Shown: positions 18,043 to 27,362 of the stretch, piece by piece
Numbering within the stretch: the first letter of the stretch is position 1
How the letters are laid out: every line of letters starts with the position of its first letter
From: Fidelibacterota bacterium
GTDB taxonomy: Bacteria; Fidelibacterota; UBA2242; JAFGTP01
Direction: 5' to 3'
Length of the DNA: 64,000 nucleotides
NCBI GenBank assembly: GCA_016934035.1
Contig: JAFGTP010000046.1
Coordinates: 23,435 to 87,434 of the forward strand
Program-made: the position numbers and the translations under genes
Notes under the pieces: generated by a model
What the model saw: only the letters and a program-made list of their open reading frames with translations
The model's database searches: none
Told to the model about the DNA's origin: nothing

Positions 18043-18636
18043 TTACAACAAATCCGGCCAAAGTAATTTTATCTGCAAAACAGTGAGAATAAATCCAAGG
18101 CTGAAACCGGCGATGACCTGCGCAATTGAGTGGGCCTTGAGTTTTACCCGACTATATATTAATAAAGGCAATAATGTTGAAAAATAAAAATATCTTTTTG
18201 ATAAAATCATTCCAAAAGTGGCAATGGGAATACCGAAAGAAAGCCCATGAACACTGATTTTCCAGTATTTTGTGATCAGGGTTGCCAGGGCTGTATTGAT
18301 GGTGTAGATGATCATGATCAGGACCAGTCTTTGTGGCGCTCTTAAAATTATGAGTAAAAAGGAGGTAATCAGGAAAAGAATCGTTCCTTTGATGAAGGGC
18401 TCCTGACGCTGTTTTCGATCGGGAATGTCGATGTTTTCGATTTTTCCTTCAGTTTTCATTTTCCATACATAGGCAAAAGGAATAATGGAGATACTGAACA
18501 GTGTGATAATCAAGTACAAGTAAGAAAATCCATGGCGCATCGGCAGGTTGAAAAATAAAATAGTAAAGGTCAATGGAGATAATATTAACGGATGAATTAT
18601 ATTGGATATGGATTTTGCAAAGTAATTATGATTCAT
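18043..18636 (-). CDS. PAP2-superfamily membrane protein
   Basis: 197 residues with six hydrophobic segments. The layout resembles small PAP2-type membrane phosphatases of the FCB group: an N-terminal SNIIHPLILSPLTFTILFF, IDIPDRKQRQEPF on a cytoplasmic loop, SVHGLSFGIPIATFG, and SRVKLKAHSIAQVIAGFSLG near the end. In that last stretch RVKLKAHSIAQVIAG corresponds to the histidine-bearing C3 motif. The canonical C1 and C2 motifs are only partly visible, so activity is uncertain. Possible substrates are lipid or undecaprenyl phosphates. It lies 33 bases upstream of glgC on the same strand. Confidence 0.7.
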   Translation of the reverse strand: MNHNYFAKSISNIIHPLILSPLTFTILFFNLPMRHGFSYLYLIITLFSISIIPFAYVWKMKTEGKIENIDIPDRKQRQEPFIKGTILFLITSFLLIILRAPQRLVLIMIIYTINTALATLITKYWKISVHGLSFGIPIATFGMILSKRYFYFSTLLPLLIYSRVKLKAHSIAQVIAGFSLGFILTVLQIKLLWPDLL

Positions 18637-18732
18637 TTATATTTTCCTGTCTGGTCATTTCACAATATATAAACATAATGAAATTAAACTCAATATGAAA
18701 TAGGAGAGTTTTTAAATTTGTATAAAAAAAGA

Positions 18733-18764
18733 GGAAAAAAAAGGCTGTCAGAAATGACAGCCTT
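18733..18764 (-). terminator. Intrinsic terminator after tRNA-Glu
   Basis: Perfect 10-base stem (18741-18750 with 18755-18764) around a four-base loop. On the minus strand it is followed by eight T residues. It begins at the encoded CCA end of tRNA-Glu, so it ends the tRNA transcript. Confidence 0.85.
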
Positions 18765-18838
18765 GGTGATGGTACGGGGAATCGAACCCCGATTGCAGGG
18801 ATGAAAACCCTGTGGCCTAACCGTTAGCCGATACCACC
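18764..18838 (-). tRNA. tRNA-Glu (anticodon TTC), CCA encoded
   Basis: On the minus strand the acceptor arm GGTGGTA pairs with TACCATC (one G-T), a D arm has GGTTAGGCC, the anticodon stem CAGGG/CCCTG frames loop TTTTCAT giving anticodon TTC, and the T arm is CGGGGTTCGATTCCCCG. The CCA tail is encoded at 18764-18766. It follows tRNA-His by 13 bases in the same transcript. Confidence 0.93.
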
Positions 18839-18851
18839 ATAATCCTTTTTG

Positions 18852-18925
18852 GGTGAGTAACGGGACTTGAACCCGCGACCACCTGGGCCACAACCAGGCG
18901 CTCTACCAACTGAGCTATACCCACC
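18852..18925 (-). tRNA. tRNA-His (anticodon GTG) with encoded G-1
   Basis: On the minus strand the anticodon stem CCTGG/CCAGG frames loop TTGTGGC, giving GTG. The acceptor starts with an extra G that pairs with C73, the histidine-specific G-1:C73 pair, followed by GTGGGTA pairing with TACTCAC. The T arm is GCGGGTTCAAGTCCCGT. CCA is not encoded, unlike in the neighbouring tRNA-Glu. Confidence 0.93.
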
Positions 18926-18982
18926 ATAACTCCAGGTTGACCTTTTCAGGTTCTTCCGTCGTCTTGCTCAAAAAGCGGGCTA

Positions 18983-19011
18983 AATTTATGGCGGTTTTCA
19001 AATTATCGCAA
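18983..19011 (-). promoter_or_regulatory. Candidate sigma-70-type promoter of the tRNA-His/tRNA-Glu unit
   Basis: Minus-strand TTGCGA (19006-19011) and TAAATT (18983-18988) are separated by 17 bases and lie about 57 bases upstream of tRNA-His. Motif fit and spacing are good but the region is AT-rich, so chance matches are possible. Confidence 0.4.
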
Positions 19012-19068
19012 GCAAAAAATTAATATTTTTTCGTTGTCTAAAAAATATATTGTGAATAAGTTGGTTTC

Positions 19069-20127
19069 ATGTCTGAAATTCAAAGAAAAAAAACCCGCAG
19101 TATTATGGTTGGAAGTGTGGGAATCGGAGGGGATTTTCCGGTTTCCGTACAATCCATGACCACAACAAATACTGAAAAATTAGCACCTTTACTCGAAGAA
19201 ATTGACAGGCTCGAAGCAGCTGATTGTCACATTATACGAATTACTATTCCAAATGTGAAAGCAGCTCAGAATATTCCGGCTATTCGGAAACACACGAATG
19301 TCCCGATTGTAGCCGATATTCATTTCAACCATCAGTTGGCTCTCATGGCCATCGACGCAGGAATTGATAAAATCCGAATCAACCCGGGGAATATCGGTAG
19401 CGATGAAAAGGTCAAAGAAGTGCTGACCAAAGCCAGGGCAGCCAAAGTGCCGATTCGTGTGGGGATCAACTCCGGTTCCCTGGAAGAAAGTCTGCTCAAA
19501 AAGTATGGCCATCCGACCCCGGAAGCCATGCTGGAAAGTGCTGAAAAGCACATTCGCATTTGTCAGGAAAATGATTATCACGATCTGGCTTTTTCCCTCA
19601 AATCAAGCAATACCTACCTGATGATTGAAGCCAACCGTCTTTTTTCACAGAAATATAACTATCCCCTCCATCTCGGCGTCACCGAAGCAGGACCGGTGAA
19701 ACAGGGTACAATCAAATCCGCAATTGGTATCGGTACTTTACTGGCCGAGGGAATTGGCGATACAATACGAGTATCTCTCACTGGGGACCCGGTGGAAGAG
19801 GTCAGAGTCGGCTATGCTATCCTGAAAGCCCTCAACCTGGTGCACCGCGGTATCAATATCGTTTCTTGTCCCACCTGCGGAAGAACGGTTGCCGATGTGG
19901 TGAAAATAGCTGAAGAGGTGGAAAAACGGACCGCCCAGATGAAAAAGAACCTGACCATTGCAGTGATGGGCTGTATTGTGAACGGGCCGGGCGAGGCCCG
20001 TGAAGCTGACATTGGAATAGCCTGTGGCAATAAAACTGCTCAATTGTTTAAAAAAGGACAGGTCATCGATAAAATTCCTGAAGAGCAGATCCTTGATCGG
20101 CTAATTGAAGAGATTGAAAACCTATGA
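19069..20127 (+). CDS. ispG: 4-hydroxy-3-methylbut-2-en-1-yl diphosphate synthase (IspG/GcpE)
   Basis: [4Fe-4S] enzyme of the MEP isoprenoid pathway that reduces MEcPP to HMBPP. 352 residues, the short bacterial form. N-terminal TIM barrel with SVQSMTTTNT at about 26-35 and RINPGNIG at about 104-111. The C-terminal cluster domain has SCPTCGR at about 264-270 and MGCIVNGPGEA at about 301-311, supplying the three iron-sulfur cysteines. The C-terminal TGA overlaps the next start as ATGA. The presence of ispG implies the MEP route rather than mevalonate. Confidence 0.95.
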   Translation: MSEIQRKKTRSIMVGSVGIGGDFPVSVQSMTTTNTEKLAPLLEEIDRLEAADCHIIRITIPNVKAAQNIPAIRKHTNVPIVADIHFNHQLALMAIDAGIDKIRINPGNIGSDEKVKEVLTKARAAKVPIRVGINSGSLEESLLKKYGHPTPEAMLESAEKHIRICQENDYHDLAFSLKSSNTYLMIEANRLFSQKYNYPLHLGVTEAGPVKQGTIKSAIGIGTLLAEGIGDTIRVSLTGDPVEEVRVGYAILKALNLVHRGINIVSCPTCGRTVADVVKIAEEVEKRTAQMKKNLTIAVMGCIVNGPGEAREADIGIACGNKTAQLFKKGQVIDKIPEEQILDRLIEEIENL

Positions 20128-20699
20128 TCATCAAGTCCTTAGCCAGGGTCACTTACCAGGAGATTTTCATAGCGTTGCAAAAGGGCGAAATTATCGCCTA
20201 TCCCACAGACACGATATATGGTCTCGGAGCAGATATTTTTAATCAGACAGCCGTGGAAAAACTTTTTGAAATAAAAGGCAGAGACGCCTCCAAAACCTTC
20301 AGTTTATTGTATTTTGACCTGAAAAAAGTACGAAAGGACTTTGACCGTCTGACTGATTACGAAAAGCAATTTATTCAGCTGTTTCTCCCTGGGCCGGTGA
20401 CCCTGGTCCTGAGAACCCAATATGAAAACCAGTTTCCGAATCCCTTTATTAAAAAGGGGTTTGCGGGAATTCGGGTCCTTCACCATTTTGCGTTGAACCG
20501 GCTCATGGCCAATTTTCCAAATCCCATTACTTCCACCAGCATTAATCCGCTGACCCAAATCGCCCAGATAATCGATGCGGGGCCAATGAAAAACAAGAGG
20601 GCTTCAACGGTTCTTCAGGTGCATCGGGATAACTACACCATTCTACGGGAATCAGCTGTATCAAAACAGGAAATAGAAAGAAAACTGCAGGCACTATGA
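20124..20699 (+). CDS. L-threonylcarbamoyladenylate synthase, YrdC/Sua5 type
   Basis: 191 residues of the YrdC fold, which makes threonylcarbamoyl-AMP for the tRNA t6A37 modification. The motif run KGEIIAYPTDTIYGLGADIF at about 18-37, EIKGRDASKTFSLL at about 50-63, and TSTSINPLTQ at about 138-147 corresponds to the conserved KXR / SXN substrate site. There is no C-terminal Sua5 domain. The sequence is more divergent than typical TsaC (KGRDASKT instead of KKRPxxKP), so a YciO-like paralogue is possible. ATGA overlaps link it to ispG upstream and the ABC exporter downstream. Confidence 0.82.
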   Translation: MIIKSLARVTYQEIFIALQKGEIIAYPTDTIYGLGADIFNQTAVEKLFEIKGRDASKTFSLLYFDLKKVRKDFDRLTDYEKQFIQLFLPGPVTLVLRTQYENQFPNPFIKKGFAGIRVLHHFALNRLMANFPNPITSTSINPLTQIAQIIDAGPMKNKRASTVLQVHRDNYTILRESAVSKQEIERKLQAL

Positions 20700-22534
20700 A
20701 AATATTTTTTAGAATCATCAAATATTCACTTCAATATAAAAAAGCGCTGATTTTTGCGTTAATAATGTCTTTCTTCTTTGTGGCCGCCAATGTCAGTTCA
20801 CTCTGGTTGACAGCTTCTTTTGCCAATTTTATTTTTCCCAGTGAAAACCAGGGTATTGTCAAGGAAATCAATGAGACAGTAACAAATTCCGAAAACATGG
20901 ATATTAATAAAAGAATCAAATACTGGACTTCGGATTTTCTTCGCTCCGGCACGAAACTGGAAACTCTCAAACGCTTGTGTGTATTAATCTTTATTACTTT
21001 TTTGATTAAAAATTTCTTCTACTATCTCAAAGGAATTAGTTTCGGCTACGTCCGGTCGAAAGCTATCACCGATATCCGGAATGAGGTTTATCGTCATCTG
21101 ACGGAACTCTCGATGCCCTTTTACGATAAGAAAAAACCCGGTGAAATTTCTTCCATTATTGTGTTTGATATCAGCAATGTTCGTGAGACACTCAGTATCA
21201 GTTTTGATGAATTGCTGGTTGAGCCTATTAATATTGCCACAATGTTGGCTACCTTGTTTATCATTAACTGGAAACTGACTCTGGCGGCAGTATTAATCGT
21301 ACCGATATCCGGCTATATTATGCAGGTCATCGGCCGGAGCATTCGCCGGAAATCCCTGCGGTCGTCGAGACAGATGGCCGGTATTTCTTCCATCATCAAT
21401 GAAACGGTTCACGGAATACGCATCGTCAAAGCCTTTGCAATGGAAAAATTTGAGTTGGATAAATTTTTTAAAGAAACCTACAAATATTATAAACTGATAT
21501 ACAGGCGAGTTAAACTGAGACGGTTGTCCACGCCTATCAATGAGGTTTTTGCCGTTGGTATCGGTGTGCTTTTGCTGTATTTTGGTGGAAAGAGTGTTCT
21601 GAGCGGCTCCAGCACAATGACTGCAGAGGATTTTCTCCGTTTTGTCCTTCTGGTTTTTGCCATGATGGAACCAATCCGCAAACTGAACAAAGTTAATATT
21701 CAGTTACAGCAGGGAATTGCTGCGGGGCAACGGATCTTCAAACTGATGGATCATCCGGTGGATGTAAAAGAGGTCCCGAATCCCAAAGAACTGGAAAGCT
21801 TTAATTCTGAAATCAAATATGACAATGTCAGTTTCAAATACGAAACATCCATCGAGAAGGTGTTGGATCAGATCAACCTGACCATAAAAAAAGGTGAAAT
21901 TGTGGCTTTTGTCGGACATAGTGGCGCCGGTAAAACAACGATGGTAGACCTGTTGCCCAGGTTTTACGAGCCTATGGAGGGCCAAATCACAATCGATGGT
22001 GTTAATATAAAAGAATTGTCCTTTAAATCACTGCGTAATATGATGGGCATCGTGACGCAAAACACGATTTTATTCAATGATACCGTTCGCAACAATATTG
22101 CCTATGGAATGGTCGATACTGATGATGAAAAAGTGCTTCAGGCAGCGGAAGCAGCCAACGCTATGGAGTTTATCAAAGAATTGCCTGAAAAACTGGATAC
22201 CAATGTCGGTGAAAACGGCTCCCGGCTTTCCGGCGGCCAGCGTCAGCGTATAGCCATCGCCCGGGCAATCTACAAAAATCCGGCGATCCTGATTCTCGAT
22301 GAAGCGACTTCTGCCCTGGATTCCGAAAGCGAGGCCAAGGTCCAGCAGGCCATTGAGCGCCTCATGCAAAACCGAACTTCGTTGGTCATTGCCCATCGCT
22401 TGTCAACCGTCCAGAATGCCAACAAAATCATTGTCATGGATGGTGGCAAAATTGTGGAAACCGGCACCCATACGGAACTACTGGAAAAAGGCGGTGTCTA
22501 CAAAAAATTGTATGATACACAGTTTGCTGAATGA
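20696..22534 (+). CDS. MsbA-like ABC exporter (fused permease and ATPase)
   Basis: 612 residues: six-helix transmembrane domain (about 10-340) followed by a nucleotide-binding domain. Walker A GHSGAGKTT is at about 407-415, a Q-loop lies at IVTQNTILFNDTV, the signature LSGGQRQR is at about 510-517, Walker B ILILDEATSALD follows, and the switch histidine is in IAHRLSTV. Half-transporters of this kind dimerise and export lipids, lipid A core or drugs. An extended periplasmic loop between the first two helices (about 45-90) is unusual in length. Linked by ATGA overlap to the YrdC gene. Confidence 0.88.
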   Translation: MKIFFRIIKYSLQYKKALIFALIMSFFFVAANVSSLWLTASFANFIFPSENQGIVKEINETVTNSENMDINKRIKYWTSDFLRSGTKLETLKRLCVLIFITFLIKNFFYYLKGISFGYVRSKAITDIRNEVYRHLTELSMPFYDKKKPGEISSIIVFDISNVRETLSISFDELLVEPINIATMLATLFIINWKLTLAAVLIVPISGYIMQVIGRSIRRKSLRSSRQMAGISSIINETVHGIRIVKAFAMEKFELDKFFKETYKYYKLIYRRVKLRRLSTPINEVFAVGIGVLLLYFGGKSVLSGSSTMTAEDFLRFVLLVFAMMEPIRKLNKVNIQLQQGIAAGQRIFKLMDHPVDVKEVPNPKELESFNSEIKYDNVSFKYETSIEKVLDQINLTIKKGEIVAFVGHSGAGKTTMVDLLPRFYEPMEGQITIDGVNIKELSFKSLRNMMGIVTQNTILFNDTVRNNIAYGMVDTDDEKVLQAAEAANAMEFIKELPEKLDTNVGENGSRLSGGQRQRIAIARAIYKNPAILILDEATSALDSESEAKVQQAIERLMQNRTSLVIAHRLSTVQNANKIIVMDGGKIVETGTHTELLEKGGVYKKLYDTQFAE

Positions 22535-22586
22535 GAAAGATTTTGAAAAAGATTCTCTGGAAAGACTAAATCTATTTTGTGTTCTG

Positions 22587-23648
22587 CTACTTGCTTAGGG
22601 TTATTTTCAAAACAACATAGTTGATTGTTTTCCGGTCATGAGTATAGGTGATGTGAATATGTCCGTCCTCTGATTCGATGACGGCCGGATAACTGTATTC
22701 CCCGGACCCATGATCTTCAAGTTTGTAGACATCTCTCCAGTTGTTACCATCGGTTGAAACTGCGAGATAAAGTCTGCTGCGTCCTTCAAACCATTCCTTG
22801 CCGCTTGATGCCGGATTGTATACCAGCACCTGCAGTCCGTTCTTTAAAGTCACGTTATCAATGCCAGAATTAGGATTCAGGACACTTGTTTTTTTCGGCT
22901 TGCTCCATGAATTTCCCAGGTCTTTGGATCTGCTTTCTACAATGCAATTCTGGTTGCTTCGCATCAGGGCCAGGATGGTCCCGTCTTTCAATGTCAGTAA
23001 TGTCGGCTGAATCAATTTGTACCCTGTTGTTGGTTCAATTTGGGCTTTCGACCAGGATTTTCCATCATCGTCGGAAATTTCAATGTGTGCCTGCCAATGG
23101 TCGCTTTTTTCAACGCTGGAAGGACTGAGAATCCTGCCGTTGGAAAGATAAACCGGTTTGTTTTTGACTGGCCCTGGTAGCCCATTTTGTAATTTCACTG
23201 GAGCGGACCAGCTGTCACCATTGTTGTCGCTGGTTTTAAAAACACCCCACCACTCACTGGGAGAGGGGCCGACTTTGTAAAATAAATACAGTCGATTATC
23301 ACTGGTTTTGAAAAGGACCGGGTTCCAGGTGGGATAGCGAAGGGAGTCATTGATAAATCCGTCAGCCAGAACCACCGGTTCACTCCATTTTATATGATCT
23401 CTTTTTGAACCCCAGATACAAACATCGGGATGACGTTCATGAGTGCCTCCAAACCAGACAGCCAGAATTTCACCGTTTTCGAGCTCAACGAGCGACGAAG
23501 CATGGCATTGATCAAAGGGAGCCTGGTGAAAGAGGAATTCATTTCTGATGACATCAACCTGATATTCTTCTGATCCCGTCAGATTAATATTACTGACCAA
23601 AATGGTAAGGATTATGGTAATGATAATTGAAGGGTTGTAGGTTTTCAT
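22587..23648 (-). CDS. Secreted sialidase-like BNR-repeat protein
   Basis: I place the start at the ATG 23646-23648, which has AAGAGGTCCG just upstream. An earlier in-frame start (23717) would lie inside a perfect hairpin. The 353-residue product has a signal peptide (KTYNPSIIITIILTILVS) and a six-bladed beta-propeller with several Asp-box repeats, such as TSDNNGDSWS, SDDDGKSWS, SKDLGNSWS and STDGNNWR. The block ASSLVELENGEILAVWFGGTHE is typical of exo-alpha-sialidase-like proteins of family GH33-like clans. The enzyme may act on glycans outside the cell, but catalytic residues were not verified one by one. Confidence 0.75.
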   Translation of the reverse strand: MKTYNPSIIITIILTILVSNINLTGSEEYQVDVIRNEFLFHQAPFDQCHASSLVELENGEILAVWFGGTHERHPDVCIWGSKRDHIKWSEPVVLADGFINDSLRYPTWNPVLFKTSDNRLYLFYKVGPSPSEWWGVFKTSDNNGDSWSAPVKLQNGLPGPVKNKPVYLSNGRILSPSSVEKSDHWQAHIEISDDDGKSWSKAQIEPTTGYKLIQPTLLTLKDGTILALMRSNQNCIVESRSKDLGNSWSKPKKTSVLNPNSGIDNVTLKNGLQVLVYNPASSGKEWFEGRSRLYLAVSTDGNNWRDVYKLEDHGSGEYSYPAVIESEDGHIHITYTHDRKTINYVVLKITLSK

Positions 23649-23701
23649 CGGACCTCTTGGCACCTCGATTGGCGGGTTGTTTAATAATTCAATTGGAACA
23701 G

Positions 23702-23730
23702 ATAAGCCACATTGCAAAAATGTGGCTTAT
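23702..23730. other. Perfect 12-base hairpin between gpmI and the sialidase gene
   Basis: Arms 23702-23713 and 23719-23730 are exact inverted repeats around a five-base loop. There is no strong T run on either side. It could end gpmI transcripts, protect their 3' end, or shape the leader of the sialidase message. Confidence 0.6.
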
Positions 23731-23759
23731 GTAAAATTTGTCACTGAATTGAAAAAAAA

Positions 23760-25310
23760 TTAATCATCAATCAGCACTTTGGCCGTCATTTCTTTGGGAA
23801 CTTCCACTCCCGCCAGTTTCAGCACTGTTGGCGCAATGTCAGCCAGAATACCGTCCTGAAGTTTTTTACCGGGTGCGTCTTTGGCGACATAGATGCATTC
23901 CACCGGATAAAGCGTATGGCTGGTCTGTACCAGGCCGCTTTCATAATTCACCATTTGTTCTGCATTGCCGTGGTCGGCTGTGATCAAAATGTGTGCATCC
24001 AGTTGTAGCAATCTGGCGACAACTTTGCCAACGCATTCATCGACAACCTCAACTGCTTTTTTAGCCGCGTCAAAATTTCCGGTATGACCCACCATATCGC
24101 AATTGGCAAAATTGACAATGATGACGTCATAAGGGTTTTCCTGAAGGATTTCCAGTAATTTTTCGGTTACGGTGTAGGCTTCCATAGCAGGAAAGGAGGC
24201 GAAAGTTGCCGGATCGATTTTGGATTTGATCTCCATCTGGGTTTCATTTTCATAGGGTGTGGTGCTTTTACCATTGAAAAAACTGGTTACATGGCGGAAT
24301 TTTTGGGTTTCCGCAATGCGCAATTGCTTTTTTCCGGCCTTGGCCAACACTTCGCCCAGCAGGTTGTTCATTCCGCCACCAGAAGACATGGAACCCAGCA
24401 TGAAATTTTCAAATTCATCATAATACTGCGTAAAACCGACATAAACCACCTTTGGTTTTTCCTGCAAAGTACCGGGGTAATTGGGATCAACAAAGGCCTT
24501 GGTCATCTGGATGGCCCTGTCCTGGCGATAGTTGGTGTGGATGATGGAATCACCGTCGTAGACGCCCTGGTAATCACCGATTACATGCGGCAGAATATAT
24601 TCGTCGACCATCTCGGTGCCGTCCGGAGTCCTGTCATTTTTATAAGAATTTTTAACGGCTTCTTCAATTGTATCGGCATACCGTCCTTCAGCGGAAACAA
24701 TACAGTTGTAGGCTTGATCGGTTATGTCCCAGTTTTCTCCTCTATCCATGGCGTAAAAACGACCCATGGCTGTCCCGATCATACAACTACCGATTTCTTT
24801 CATGACTTTTTTCAGTTCAAAAATATAGAGTTCGCAACTTTTGGGAGGTGTATCCCGGCCGTCCAGAAAGGGATGAATCACAATTTTTCCATCAGGGTAT
24901 TCTTTTCTGGCTTCCCGCATCATGGTAAAGAGGTGGTTCATGTGGGCATGGACTCCTTCATCCTGCAACAGACCAAAAAAGTGCAACTGTGAGTTGTTCT
25001 TTTTCCAGTTATCGATGACCTGTGCCCATTTTTCGGATTGATAGAGGGTGCCATCCTTAAATCCTTCATCAATTCGCTTTAATTCCTGGACGACAATTCT
25101 CCCGGCGCCCATATTGAGGTGCCCGACTTCACTGGAGCCCTGAAAACCATCGGGTAAGCCAACGGCCTCTCCGGAGGTCTGTAATACGGACCAGGGATAT
25201 TTTGCTTTTAAATCATCGATATTTTTTGTATTTGCTGCGGCCACGGCATTGTATACGGGATTATCATTGATGCCCCAACCGTCACGAATTATGACACAAA
25301 CAGGTCGCAT
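23760..25310 (-). CDS. gpmI: 2,3-bisphosphoglycerate-independent phosphoglycerate mutase
   Basis: Mn2+-dependent glycolytic enzyme interconverting 3- and 2-phosphoglycerate. 516 residues, the usual length. The N-terminus PVCVIIRDGWGINDNPVYNA supplies the first metal aspartate (D10). GSSEVGHLNMGAGRIV carries the phosphoserine S60. HPFLDGRDTPPKS, MGRFYAMDRGENWD and YRQDRAIQMTKAF match the phosphotransfer and substrate-binding blocks. NFANCDMVGHTG and LITADHGNAEQM carry the remaining metal ligands. The ATG at 25310 is supported by conservation of MRPV and a purine-rich upstream stretch. Confidence 0.95.
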   Translation of the reverse strand: MRPVCVIIRDGWGINDNPVYNAVAAANTKNIDDLKAKYPWSVLQTSGEAVGLPDGFQGSSEVGHLNMGAGRIVVQELKRIDEGFKDGTLYQSEKWAQVIDNWKKNNSQLHFFGLLQDEGVHAHMNHLFTMMREARKEYPDGKIVIHPFLDGRDTPPKSCELYIFELKKVMKEIGSCMIGTAMGRFYAMDRGENWDITDQAYNCIVSAEGRYADTIEEAVKNSYKNDRTPDGTEMVDEYILPHVIGDYQGVYDGDSIIHTNYRQDRAIQMTKAFVDPNYPGTLQEKPKVVYVGFTQYYDEFENFMLGSMSSGGGMNNLLGEVLAKAGKKQLRIAETQKFRHVTSFFNGKSTTPYENETQMEIKSKIDPATFASFPAMEAYTVTEKLLEILQENPYDVIIVNFANCDMVGHTGNFDAAKKAVEVVDECVGKVVARLLQLDAHILITADHGNAEQMVNYESGLVQTSHTLYPVECIYVAKDAPGKKLQDGILADIAPTVLKLAGVEVPKEMTAKVLIDD

Positions 25311-25512
25311 AATCTATCCTTTCTTTGAATATTTTTTTATTCCTCTGAACCCGGTAATTTAAGGTATATCCTTATATAAATAAATAAAAAAAACGATAAA
25401 CGTCAATCCGGTTCGAATTTAAGGAGGGTCCTGATCTCTTTTGTTTTTGGGTTGAATCATGCAACAGAAAAGAATGGTTTGCTGATTATCTAAATTGTTC
25501 TTTCTACTTGCT

Positions 25513-25540
25513 TTGACATTTGTTCTATTTATGTTAAATT
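25513..25540 (+). promoter_or_regulatory. Candidate sigma-70-type promoter of the subtilase gene
   Basis: TTGACA at 25513-25518 and TAAATT at 25535-25540 with a 16-base spacer, about 48 bases upstream of the start codon. The -35 box is exact consensus. The rest of the 277-base gap from 25311 shows no gene. Confidence 0.45.
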
Positions 25541-25587
25541 TTTCACCATAGTTGATAATGTTTATTGATTAACCCGGAATAAACTTC

Positions 25588-27306
25588 ATGAAAAAAAAAT
25601 TATGCTTATTATTACTCACTTGTTTACTCCTCTCCCAATCATTGTTTTCAAAAGAAACTGAGATCCTCTGGGTTTTCCTGAAACAGGAATATCTGGAAAT
25701 GTCTTCAGGCAGGATGTTGACTTATAATCAAAAAACCCGGCAGCGATTGGCAAAAGTTAACTGGCAGACAGGTCCTTCTGATTATTTGCCGAATGCAGAA
25801 ATCCGGGTCCGGATAGAAAAGGAAGTGATAAAACTACGCCATTATTCACGGTCTCTGGGTGCCTATAGTGTTGAAATCAGGGCCGGCGACAAAAAAAAAC
25901 TGACAGCATTACCTTTTGTAAGTTCGGTCCGGGAAGTCCGTTTTAGCACGCGGCGGAAAGATACCTTTTATGATCTTCAGTCAACGGGGCTGCTTAAATC
26001 CAATGATTTTTATGGAAAATCAGGTACCCAGCTGGAACAGCTGAATATTTTGCCGGTTCATGCCATGGGTATTACCGGAAAAGGCGTACGGGTTGGCATG
26101 CTGGATACGGGATTTATGACGGACCATGAGGTTTTTAGCTATATGATCGAAAACGGCAGATTGATGAGTCAATGGGATTTTATTAATAATGATAATAACA
26201 CCCAGGATGAAGCAGCAATCGATTCGGTTGCCGGCAACGTTCAGCATGACCACGGAACAGCAGCCTTCAGTTGCCTGGCTGGCTATATGCCGAATATCCA
26301 CCTTGGTGCTGCCTATGATGTGGAGATGCTGTTGGCAAAGACGGAAATTAAAGCTTCGGAAACGCGGATTGAAGAAGATCATTATGTGGCTGGTATTGAA
26401 TGGCTGGAGGCCAATGGTGCGGATATTATTTCTTCATCGCTGGGTTATCGGGACTTTGATGATTTTGAATATCCTTTTTCTGATTTTGACGGGAAGACCG
26501 GGGTAACTACCCAGGCGGTCAACTGGGCCTATGAGCGTGGGGTTGTCTTCGTGACTGCAGCCGGAAATGACGCCAGCCGCTTTTCTGATGGAGGCTTGAT
26601 CATGCCGGCTGATGCTCGGGGCGCACTAACGGTCGGCGCCGTCAACAGTAATGGCAATATTGCCTCCTTCAGTTCTCACGGTCCGACCTATGATGGCAGA
26701 ATCAAGCCGGAAGTTTGCGCCATGGGTTACAATACCCATGTGGCCATAACGTGTACACCGACCAGTTATCGGTTCAGCAACGGTACTTCTTTCGCTACTC
26801 CCCTGATCGCCGGCAGCTGCGCCCTGATCCTGGAAAAATATCCCTTCTGGACACCGGAAATGGTCATTTGGAACCTTAAAAATTTTTCCGATAGAAGTGA
26901 TGATCCAGATAATATGTATGGCTGGGGAATTCCGAATATTTATCGCCTCATTACTGAGACACCCGATTCTGTTTTCAATTATCCCGAGGTCCCGACCCGG
27001 GATATTATGGTGGCTCCCAATCCGGTTTGTGTTAAAGATTATGGCGAAAGGGCAAAAATCTATTTCAAATGGACACTTCCGGAAAGTGATAATGCCCTAT
27101 CCGAAAATTTTGAGGTCAGTATTTATGACCTTCTCGGTAAAAAAGTGTATTCACAAAAGTTAGTTCAGAAAGCCATTGGGGAAATTGATTGTGTGGTCTG
27201 GAACCTGAAAAATTTCTGCGGCAACAATGTCAGTTCCGGGATCTATCTGGTGAAAGTTAGTGGCAAAAAAATGAACAAGCTGGGGAAGTTAACGATTGTT
27301 AAATAA
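25588..27306 (+). CDS. Secreted S8 (subtilisin-like) serine protease with type IX-like C-terminal sorting domain
   Basis: 572 residues. Signal peptide at 1-21, a propeptide-like segment to about 150, then a subtilase domain with D173 (GVRVGMLDTGF), H222 (HDHGT), oxyanion N327 (AAGND) and S401 (GTSFATP). The catalytic set is complete. After a short linker (about 480-490, MVAPNPV), the last ~80 residues (FEVSIYDLLGKKVYS, NNVSSGIYLVKVSGKK, ending LGKLTIVK) resemble a por-secretion/T9SS type A sorting domain. The protein is therefore probably exported to the cell surface by a type IX system, although no T9SS machinery gene lies in the window. Confidence 0.88.
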   Translation: MKKKLCLLLLTCLLLSQSLFSKETEILWVFLKQEYLEMSSGRMLTYNQKTRQRLAKVNWQTGPSDYLPNAEIRVRIEKEVIKLRHYSRSLGAYSVEIRAGDKKKLTALPFVSSVREVRFSTRRKDTFYDLQSTGLLKSNDFYGKSGTQLEQLNILPVHAMGITGKGVRVGMLDTGFMTDHEVFSYMIENGRLMSQWDFINNDNNTQDEAAIDSVAGNVQHDHGTAAFSCLAGYMPNIHLGAAYDVEMLLAKTEIKASETRIEEDHYVAGIEWLEANGADIISSSLGYRDFDDFEYPFSDFDGKTGVTTQAVNWAYERGVVFVTAAGNDASRFSDGGLIMPADARGALTVGAVNSNGNIASFSSHGPTYDGRIKPEVCAMGYNTHVAITCTPTSYRFSNGTSFATPLIAGSCALILEKYPFWTPEMVIWNLKNFSDRSDDPDNMYGWGIPNIYRLITETPDSVFNYPEVPTRDIMVAPNPVCVKDYGERAKIYFKWTLPESDNALSENFEVSIYDLLGKKVYSQKLVQKAIGEIDCVVWNLKNFCGNNVSSGIYLVKVSGKKMNKLGKLTIVK

Positions 27307-27362
27307 TTATGGCAATGATGACAACCTTTTGAAAAGAAATCTATCATATGAAGGAAGAAAAA

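Noticed and set aside
18690..18893. 67-codon minus-strand ORF across the tRNA pair
   Set aside because: It covers tRNA-Glu, its terminator and part of tRNA-His; the RNA genes explain the sequence.
24291..24992. 233-codon plus-strand ORF opposite gpmI
   Set aside because: It lies wholly antisense to a textbook gpmI and contains no recognisable domain; a shadow frame.
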